DNA of 33,018 nt from Nocardioides sp. R-C-SC26. Its GTDB lineage: Bacteria; Actinomycetota; Actinomycetes; Propionibacteriales; Nocardioidaceae. Positions 7,422-13,653 of this stretch are shown piece by piece. The DNA lies in the NCBI RefSeq assembly GCF_021246465.1, contig NZ_JAHRHK010000022.1, forward strand, positions 12,613-45,630. The letters run 5' to 3'. Position 1 is the first letter of the stretch. Every line of letters starts with the position of its first letter. The notes under the pieces are model-generated. The model did no database searches and was not told the DNA's origin. It saw only the letters and a list, made by a program, of their open reading frames with translations. Position numbers and translations under genes: made by a program.

Positions 7422-9347
7422 GTGACCCTTCGACGCCGCGCCGCCTCCTTCATCGCCTTCTCGTGCTTGACCGCCCTCGCGGCGTGCGGTGGTGGTACCG
7501 ACGACGATGGCGCCTCCGCCGCGCACACCGGGCGCGAGGGCGACGGTTGGACGGTGCTCGTCTACTCGATGGCCGACACCAATCTCGAGCCGTTCATGGT
7601 CACCGACATCAACGAGGCCGGTGAGGTCGGGTCGAGCGAGCACCTCCAGGTGCGTGCGTTCGTGGACCGCAGCCCCGGCTACGGGGACGACGAACTGCTC
7701 GACCAGGGCACGTGGGTCGGGGGCCGCGTGCTCGACCTGGGCGAGCCGGGGACCAGCGAGGTCGTGGAGGACCTCGGCGACGTCAACTCCGCCGACCCGC
7801 AGGTGCTGGCCGACTTCATCACCCAGGGCATCGAGGACCACCGTGCCGGCCACTACGCCCTGGTGATCTCCGACCACGGCGCGGGCTGGCCGGGCATCGG
7901 CCCGGACGAGACCTCGGACTACGACACCCTCGGGCTCGAGGAGCTGGTCGCCGGCGTCAGCGCCGGGCTGGAGGCCGCCGGCGTCGACAAGCTCGACCTG
8001 CTCGGCTTCGACGCCTGCCTCATGGCGAACTACGAGGTCGCGAGCGCGGTCGCTCCGCTGGCCGACCGGATGGTGGCCTCCCAGGAGCTGGAGCCGGGCC
8101 ACGGTTGGGACTATCGCTCCCTCCAGACCCTGGCCGACGACCCCGACGCGGACGCCGACGACTTCGGCTCGGCGATCATCGACGGGTTCCAGGCGCAGGC
8201 GGGCGACCAGGGCACCGACGCCGACATCACCCTCGCGATGGTCGACCTCACGCGGATGGACCGCCTCGACGAGGCGGTCGCCGGGTTCGCCGACGGCCTC
8301 GAGAGCGACGCGGTCGGGCTGGCGCCCCTGGTCGGCCGCGCCGAGGCGACGGCGCTGGGATTCGGCAAGAGCCCGGACGCTGCGCAGGACAGCAACCTCT
8401 CCGACCTCGGCCAGGTGGCTGCCTCGATCGGGGACGGCGAGCCGTCGTTGTCCGACGCCGCCGACGAGGTGACCGAGGCGCTCCAGGACGTCGTGCTCGA
8501 CGGCGTCACGGGGGAGGCGACCGCCGGTGCGACCGGTCTCTCGATCTATCTCCCGCCCTTCGAGGAGGTCGCCAATGGCGAGTACCTCGACGTCGACAGC
8601 GCCGACGTCTGGGGCGAGTTCCTGGTGAGCTACTTCGACGCCGGAGCGTCGATCCCGGAGGCGGAGTACCCCGAGTTCCTCGCTCCCCAGAACGGTCCGG
8701 AGGTGACTCTCGACGACGACGGCACTCTCGCCGTGGAGGCCAGCTTCGCCGATGCGGCGCTGGACAACCTGACCGGTGCGACGATCAGCTACGGCTTCCT
8801 CAACGACGACGGCTCGGTCACCTACTTCGGTGAAGAGGTCGCCGACGTCGACGACGAGAGCGCCATCGCCCTCGGCACCTACGACCTGACAGCGCTGACC
8901 ATGAGCGACGGCGAGGACGAGGCGTTCGCCTACGTCGACCTGGACCTGAACGAGGACTACACGGTCGGGTTCATCGACGTGCCGATGACCTACTACGCCT
9001 CCTACGACCCCGAGGTCGCGCAGGACGCTCTGCTCTCCGCGGTGATCGACGTCGAGAGCGGGGAGTTCATCAGTGAGACGCTCTACGCCTACGACGACCA
9101 GACAGGCGGCTACGGCGAGCTCGCGGCCGACCCCGAGGGGATCCTGGTGCCCGACGTCCTGACCTACTCCGCCGACGGCGAGCCGCAGTGGGAGCCGACG
9201 TCCGACGTCGGCCTCTACGCCGACGTGGCCAACCTGACGTACACCTTCACTCCGCTGGACAGCGGGACCCCGCTGCAGATCGATCTCAGCGTCAGCGACT
9301 TCGGTGGCAACACCGCGACGACCAGCACCGTCGTCGAGGTGCCCTGA
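7422..9347 (+). CDS. Clostripain-family (peptidase C11) lipoprotein
   Basis: The 641-residue protein starts with a lipoprotein signal (MTLRRRAASFIAFSCLTALA then the lipobox LAAC, Cys22), so it should be anchored to the outer face of the cell membrane. The C11 peptidase core follows at about 40-420. VLVYSMADTNLEPF opens the first strand; ISDHGAGW holds the catalytic His152, and LLGFDACLMANYEVA holds the catalytic Cys199. C11 enzymes cleave after Arg or Lys in known members such as clostripain; specificity here is unknown. The C-terminal part (about 430-641) is acidic and beta-rich. The longer in-frame start at 7347 is rejected because it would bury the signal peptide. The gene is convergent with icmF across a repeat-rich spacer. 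Confidence 0.88.
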   Translation: MTLRRRAASFIAFSCLTALAACGGGTDDDGASAAHTGREGDGWTVLVYSMADTNLEPFMVTDINEAGEVGSSEHLQVRAFVDRSPGYGDDELLDQGTWVGGRVLDLGEPGTSEVVEDLGDVNSADPQVLADFITQGIEDHRAGHYALVISDHGAGWPGIGPDETSDYDTLGLEELVAGVSAGLEAAGVDKLDLLGFDACLMANYEVASAVAPLADRMVASQELEPGHGWDYRSLQTLADDPDADADDFGSAIIDGFQAQAGDQGTDADITLAMVDLTRMDRLDEAVAGFADGLESDAVGLAPLVGRAEATALGFGKSPDAAQDSNLSDLGQVAASIGDGEPSLSDAADEVTEALQDVVLDGVTGEATAGATGLSIYLPPFEEVANGEYLDVDSADVWGEFLVSYFDAGASIPEAEYPEFLAPQNGPEVTLDDDGTLAVEASFADAALDNLTGATISYGFLNDDGSVTYFGEEVADVDDESAIALGTYDLTALTMSDGEDEAFAYVDLDLNEDYTVGFIDVPMTYYASYDPEVAQDALLSAVIDVESGEFISETLYAYDDQTGGYGELAADPEGILVPDVLTYSADGEPQWEPTSDVGLYADVANLTYTFTPLDSGTPLQIDLSVSDFGGNTATTSTVVEVP

Positions 9348-9360
9348 CCGAGGCCCCACC

Positions 9361-9475
9361 GGTGGTCGAGCTTGTCGAGACCCGCGCCACCGGTGGTCGA
9401 GCTTGTCGAGACCCGCGCCACCGGTGGTCGAGCTTGTCGAGACCCGCGCCACCGGTGGTCGAGCTTGTCGAGACC
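9361..9475 (+). repeat. Tandem array of four 22-bp GGTGGTCGAG units
   Basis: Four identical short units start at 9361, 9392, 9423 and 9454, a period of 31 bases with the constant spacer CGCGCCACC. They begin 13 bases after the stop of the C11 gene. Confidence 0.92.
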
Positions 9476-9480
9476 CTCAC

Positions 9481-9540
9481 CGGGTTTCGAGACGCGGTTC
9501 ACGACTTCGTACCTCAGTCGTGAACCGCTCCTCAACCTAC
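9481..9540 (-). repeat. Hairpin repeat related to the GGTGGTCGAG family
   Basis: Read on the minus strand this runs from AGGTTGAGGAGC to CGTCTCGAAACC. A perfect 13-bp stem at 9494-9506 and 9516-9528 (GCGGTTCACGACT with its complement) encloses a 9-base loop. The ends match the divergent copy at 1439-1480, but the centre differs. Confidence 0.75.
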
Positions 9541-9642
9541 TCGCGCCCACGCCCGGGTTCCTCCGTCACCCGGGCTGCGCTCGGACCTCGACCTCCTCGC
9601 GCCCACGCCCGGGTTCCTCCGTCACCCGGGCTGCGCTCGGAC
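9541..9642. terminator. Duplicated hairpin block between convergent genes
   Basis: A 46-base segment occurs twice (9541-9586 and 9597-9642, period 56) without a mismatch. Each copy holds GCCCGGGT and ACCCGGGC, an 8-bp stem with a 9-base loop. The second copy touches the icmF stop codon at 9643. Position between converging genes suggests two-way transcription termination, but T-runs are absent, so this is inference. Confidence 0.6.
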
Positions 9643-12600
9643 TCACACGTTGCGGCGGTACTGGCCACCCACCTCGAAGAACGCCTCGGTGACCTGGCCG
9701 AGCGAGCACACGCGCGCGGCGTCCATGAGGGCGGCGAAGACGTTGCCGCCGTCCATGGCCGTCTGCTTGAGCGACTCCAGCGCGGCCCGGGCCTCCTCGA
9801 GGTGGTCGGCCTGGAAGGCGCGCACGCGCTGGAGTTGTGAGGACTTCTCGGTCTCGGTCGCCCGCGCTAGCTCGATGTGCTCCGGCGTCCCGCCGTCGGC
9901 GTCGGCGCGCAGGAAGGTGTTGACGCCGATGATCGGCAGGGTGCCGTCGTGCTTGCGGTGCTCGTAGAGCATCGACTCGTCCTGGATGCGACCGCGCTGG
10001 TAGCCGGTCTCCATGGCGCCGAGCACTCCGCCGCGCTCGTTGATCCGGTCGAACTCGGCCAGCACGGCGGTCTCGACGAGGTCGGTCAGCTCGTCCACGA
10101 TGAAGGAGCCCTGCAACGGGTTCTCGTTCATCGCCAGGCCCCACTCGCGGTTGATGATGAGCTGGATCGCGAGCGCGCGCCGCACCGACTCCTCCGACGG
10201 CGTGGTGACGGCCTCGTCGTAGGCGTTGGTGTGCAGGGAGTTGGCGTTGTCGTAGATCGCGATCAGCGCCTGCAACGTGGTGCGGATGTCGTTGAAGTCC
10301 ATCTCCTGGGCGTGCAGCGAGCGGCCCGACGTCTGCACGTGGTACTTCAGCTTCTGGGAGCGCTCGCTCGCCCCGTAGCGCTCACGCATGGCCACGGCCC
10401 AGATGCGGCGGGCCACGCGACCGATCACCGAGTACTCGGGGTCCATGCCGTTGGAGAAGAAGAACGACAGGTTCGGCGCGAAGTCGTCGATGTCGAGCCC
10501 GCGCGCCAGGTAGGACTCGACGTAGGTGAACCCGTTCGCCAAGGTGAAGGCCAGCTGGCTGATCGGGTTCGCCCCGGCCTCGGCGATGTGGTACCCGGAG
10601 ATCGAGACCGAGTAGAAGTTGCGCACCTGCCGCTCGATGAACCACTCCTGGATGTCGGCCATCATCCGAAGAGAGAACTCGGTCGAGAACAGGCAGGTGT
10701 TCTGCCCCTGGTCCTCCTTGAGGATGTCGGCCTGCACCGTGCCACGCACGCGTCGCAACGCCTCCGCCTCGTCGACGCCGCGCTCGCGCGCCTGGTCGAG
10801 CACGGTGTTGAGGAAGAACGCCAGCACGGTCGGCGCCGGGCCGTTGATCGTCATCGACACCGACGTCGTCGGGTCGAGCAGGTCGAAGCCGTCGTAGAGC
10901 GCCTTCATGTCGTCCAACGTCGCCACGCTCACGCCGGAGGTGCCGACCTTGCCATAGATGTCGGGGCGCTCGTCGGGATCGCGACCGTAGAGCGTCACGG
11001 AGTCGAACGCGGTGGAGAGGCGGGTCGCCTCGCCCTCGTGGCTGAGCAGCTTGAACCGGCGGTTGGTGCGGAACGGGTCGCCCTCGCCGGCGAACATCCG
11101 CGCCGGGTCCTCGCCCTCGCGCTTGAACGGGAAGACGCCGGCGGTGAACGGGAAGTGCCCGGGTAGGTTCTCGCGCCGCCAGAACCGCACGAGCTCGCCG
11201 TGGTCGGTGAACCGAGGCAGGGACACCTTGGGCACGACGGTGCCGGCCAGCGACTCCCGCCCGGGGGTCTCCTCGTAGGTGCGGACGACGTCGGGCCACG
11301 CCGCGAGCTGTTCGCTCACCGCGCGCGGCAGGTCGGCGCGGGCCTGGTCGAGCAGGCTGTCGATCTCGGCACGCTCGGTGAGCTCGCTGGCGACGGACTC
11401 CAGACGCTGCACCCGGCGCGCCCGGTCGGCGATCGAGTCGGTCTCGGCGTGGTAGTCGCGCACGTGCTCGGCGATCTCGGCCAGGTAGCGCACCCGCTCC
11501 CCGGGGATCACCTGGCGCAGGTCGGAGGAGGTCTTGGTCTCCACGGCCTTCAGGTACGGCTCGTCGATGGCCAGTCCCTGCTCGGCGAGCACCGCACGCA
11601 GCGCCTGGTAGAGCGCGGTCACGCCGTCGTCGTTGAAGCGCGCGGCGGACGTGCCGAACACCGGCATGTCCTCGGGTCGTTGACCGAACGCCTCGCGATT
11701 GCGCACCAACTGGCGTCCGACGTCCCGCAGGGCGTCGGCCGCCCCGCGACGTTCGAACTTGTTGATGGCGACCAGGTCGGCGAAGTCGAGCATGTCGATC
11801 TTCTCCAGCTGCGAGGCCGCGCCGAACTCGGGCGTCATCACGTACATCGACGTGTCGACGAACGGCACGATCGCGGCGTCGCCCTGGCCGATGCCCGGGG
11901 TCTCCACCACGACGAGGTCGAAGCCGGCGGACTTCAGCACGGTGATCACGTCGGGCAGGTGCTCGGGCACCTCGTGGGCGCCGCGGGTCGCCAGCGAGCG
12001 GAAGTAGATGCGATCCCCGTCGAGGGAGTTCATCCGGATCCGGTCGCCGAGCAGCGCGCCACCCCCACGACGTCGGGTCGGGTCGACCGCGACGACCGCG
12101 ATCCGCAGCTTGTCCTGCTGGTCGACGCGGAAGCGCCGGACCAGTTCGTCGGTGAGGGAGGACTTGCCGGAGCCGCCGGTGCCGGTGATGCCCAGCACGG
12201 GGACGACGCGTCGCGTCGCCGCCTCGCGGAGCTCCGCCAGGACGGCGTCGGGGATGCGGCCCTGCTCGGCAGCGGTCAGGGTGCGCGCCACGGCTGCGCG
12301 CTCGCCGGCGAGCACCTGCTCGGCGGTGACGTCGTAACGCTCGAGGAGGTCCACGTCGCACGCGCGCACCACCGAGTTGATCATGCCGACCAGACCGAGG
12401 CGCTGGCCGTCCTCGGGACTGAAGATCGTCACGCCCGAGGCGCGGAGCCGGGCGATCTCGTCGGCCACGATGACGCCTCCCCCGCCGCCGACCACCTGGA
12501 CGTGTCCGGCACCCACTGCGGCGAGACGGTCGACGAGATACTCGAAGTACTCCACGTGACCGCCCTGGTACGAGGACACGGCGACACCGTGGGCGTCCTC

Positions 12601-12777
12601 CTCGAGTGCGGCGTCGACGACCTCCGCGACGGAGCGGTTGTGGCCGAGGTGGATGACCTCGCACCCCTGGCTCTGGAAGATCCGCCGCATGATGTTGATC
12701 GAGGCGTCGTGGCCGTCGAAGAGGCTGGATGCCGTGACCAGGCGAACAGGGTTCGCCGGGACGTGCAGGTCGCTCAT
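9643..12777 (-). CDS. icmF: Fused isobutyryl-CoA mutase (IcmF)
   Basis: IcmF interconverts isobutyryl-CoA and n-butyryl-CoA using adenosylcobalamin. The 1044-residue product has the full fusion order. First is a B12-binding domain (about 10-140) with SLFDGHDAS and the cobalt-binding His23. Next is the MeaB-like GTPase chaperone (about 190-420), with Walker A GITGTGGSGKSS (196-207), VVETPGIGQGD, and NKFE as base-recognition motif. Last is the mutase barrel (about 500-1040), including PFTAGVFPFKREGEDPARMF and NFYSVSISGYHIAEAGANP. Some IcmF-like enzymes prefer isovaleryl/pivalyl-CoA; active-site residues were not compared. The start has CGGAG 5 bases upstream. A double palindromic operator immediately precedes it, suggesting tight regulation by a factor encoded elsewhere. 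No other acyl-CoA genes adjoin it. Confidence 0.96.
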   Translation of the reverse strand: MSDLHVPANPVRLVTASSLFDGHDASINIMRRIFQSQGCEVIHLGHNRSVAEVVDAALEEDAHGVAVSSYQGGHVEYFEYLVDRLAAVGAGHVQVVGGGGGVIVADEIARLRASGVTIFSPEDGQRLGLVGMINSVVRACDVDLLERYDVTAEQVLAGERAAVARTLTAAEQGRIPDAVLAELREAATRRVVPVLGITGTGGSGKSSLTDELVRRFRVDQQDKLRIAVVAVDPTRRRGGGALLGDRIRMNSLDGDRIYFRSLATRGAHEVPEHLPDVITVLKSAGFDLVVVETPGIGQGDAAIVPFVDTSMYVMTPEFGAASQLEKIDMLDFADLVAINKFERRGAADALRDVGRQLVRNREAFGQRPEDMPVFGTSAARFNDDGVTALYQALRAVLAEQGLAIDEPYLKAVETKTSSDLRQVIPGERVRYLAEIAEHVRDYHAETDSIADRARRVQRLESVASELTERAEIDSLLDQARADLPRAVSEQLAAWPDVVRTYEETPGRESLAGTVVPKVSLPRFTDHGELVRFWRRENLPGHFPFTAGVFPFKREGEDPARMFAGEGDPFRTNRRFKLLSHEGEATRLSTAFDSVTLYGRDPDERPDIYGKVGTSGVSVATLDDMKALYDGFDLLDPTTSVSMTINGPAPTVLAFFLNTVLDQARERGVDEAEALRRVRGTVQADILKEDQGQNTCLFSTEFSLRMMADIQEWFIERQVRNFYSVSISGYHIAEAGANPISQLAFTLANGFTYVESYLARGLDIDDFAPNLSFFFSNGMDPEYSVIGRVARRIWAVAMRERYGASERSQKLKYHVQTSGRSLHAQEMDFNDIRTTLQALIAIYDNANSLHTNAYDEAVTTPSEESVRRALAIQLIINREWGLAMNENPLQGSFIVDELTDLVETAVLAEFDRINERGGVLGAMETGYQRGRIQDESMLYEHRKHDGTLPIIGVNTFLRADADGGTPEHIELARATETEKSSQLQRVRAFQADHLEEARAALESLKQTAMDGGNVFAALMDAARVCSLGQVTEAFFEVGGQYRRNV

Positions 12778-12793
12778 GGTCGCTCCGGGAGTG

Positions 12794-12838
12794 ATTTAGT
12801 TGGACTCCCTACTACTTTAGTAGGAAGCCCAACTAAAT
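12794..12838. promoter_or_regulatory. Tandem palindromic operator in front of icmF
   Basis: Two 18-bp near-palindromes of form TAGTnGGnnnnCCnACTA lie at 12797-12814 and 12818-12835, centre to centre 21 bases, that is two helical turns. Together they form a 21-3-21 inverted repeat with 19 of 21 arm bases matching. The element ends 16 bases before the icmF start codon and should overlap its promoter. A dimeric repressor of TetR type is the likeliest binder, but no such gene is in the window. The spacer from 12839 to 12936 shows nothing further. Confidence 0.75.
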
Positions 12839-12936
12839 GCATCACCCACCCCCGCCGCCCCCTCGTCCTCCGGTCGGACGAAACTGCCGCCCGACGTGCC
12901 CCGTCTCGGCGTGTCGCGGGAGTTCCTCATCGCCGT

Positions 12937-12972
12937 CGCGGAGTTTCACCGGGTACCCGGTGAAACTCCGCG
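12937..12972. repeat. Perfect 36-bp palindrome
   Basis: The half CGCGGAGTTTCACCGGGT is followed directly by its exact reverse complement, centred on GGTACC, with no spacer. It lies between icmF and the next gene (both on the minus strand), 125 bases from the icmF operator. It could be a protein site, a cruciform-forming repeat or an end signal for the upstream minus-strand gene. Confidence 0.85.
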
Positions 12973-13045
12973 CCTGACCAGACGTCTCTCCACCGAACCC
13001 AGACGCCGACGCACTGCGTCAGCCGACACCGTGCCCGGCGCACTC

Positions 13046-13083
13046 GGTCTCGTGATGCCGCAGAGCGACGCCCTCGACCATCA
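13046..13083 (-). repeat. GGTGGTCGAG-family repeat, diverged copy
   Basis: On the minus strand the segment reads TGATGGTCGAGGGCGTCG ... CATCACGAGACC, aligning end to end with the long units at 1383 and 1547 with several substitutions. It lies 15 bases beyond the stop of the nitroreductase-family gene. Confidence 0.6.
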
Positions 13084-13098
13084 GAGGCGACGCGGCGC

Positions 13099-13569
13099 CT
13101 AGCCCACCGGCGTCATCCGGAAGACCGGGATGACGCGATCGGTGCGCTGCTCGTAGAGCGCGAAGTTGGGCCAGGTGCCCAGCATGACCTGCCACGCGGC
13201 GGCCCGGTCCTCGCCGTGGAGTTCCTCGGCGGTGCAGCGGTGCTCCACTCCCTTGGTGCGTACGACGGCGTCGTCGGCGGCGCGGAGGTTGCCGACCCAG
13301 ACGGGCGTGGTGGGTCCGCCGAAGTAGGAGCCCGCGATCAGCCACGTCCCGCCGTCCGGCACGCAGAGCAGAGGCGTCGTCCGGGGGATGCCGCTCTTGC
13401 GGCCACGCACGGTGAGCGCGACGTTCGGCAGTCCTGCGATGTCGAGGATCGTGACCCGACCGCGGGTGAGACGCTGCAGCCTCTGGTCGATCCAGACGAT
13501 CTGCGGGAGGAGTCTCGGCATCCAGGAGATGGAGCCGATCTTGATGGCGATCGGGGTGAGCAGGCCCAT
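13099..13569 (-). CDS. Deazaflavin (F420)-dependent nitroreductase family protein
   Basis: This 156-residue protein has the split beta-barrel layout of the Ddn family: a hydrophobic N-terminus, then VALTVRGRKSGIPRTTPLLCVPDGGTW in which the GRKSG/RTTPL segment binds the cofactor phosphate in F420-dependent members, WLIAGSYFGGPTTPVWVGNLRA, and a C-terminal VIPVFRMTPV. Family members use coenzyme F420, or in some cases other ligands, for reductions of small molecules; the substrate is unknown. The ATG at 13569 follows a minus-strand TAGCCT box by 6 bases and has no ribosome binding site. It is divergent from the molybdopterin oxidoreductase gene with 84 bases between starts. Confidence 0.86.
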   Translation of the reverse strand: MGLLTPIAIKIGSISWMPRLLPQIVWIDQRLQRLTRGRVTILDIAGLPNVALTVRGRKSGIPRTTPLLCVPDGGTWLIAGSYFGGPTTPVWVGNLRAADDAVVRTKGVEHRCTAEELHGEDRAAAWQVMLGTWPNFALYEQRTDRVIPVFRMTPVG

Positions 13570-13575
13570 GGCCGA

Positions 13576-13581
13576 AGGCTA
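13576..13581 (-). promoter_or_regulatory. -10 box (TAGCCT) for leaderless nitroreductase-family gene
   Basis: On the minus strand TAGCCT is followed by TCGGCC and the ATG at 13569. Confidence 0.55.
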
Positions 13582-13653
13582 GGGGAGGGGGCGTCACCCC
13601 GGAGGTGGGTGCTCGCCGCGCGGCATGGTTGACGGGCGAGCAAAGATGGAGGC

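Noticed and set aside
9361..9475. A CRISPR array, because of four regularly spaced identical repeats.
   Set aside because: The spacers are only 9 bases and identical, there are no cas genes, and single repeat copies occur in other intergenic regions.
9348..9642. An insertion-sequence remnant in the repeat-rich spacer.
   Set aside because: No transposase fragment and no terminal inverted repeat with target duplication is visible; the repeats are all of the small hairpin kind.
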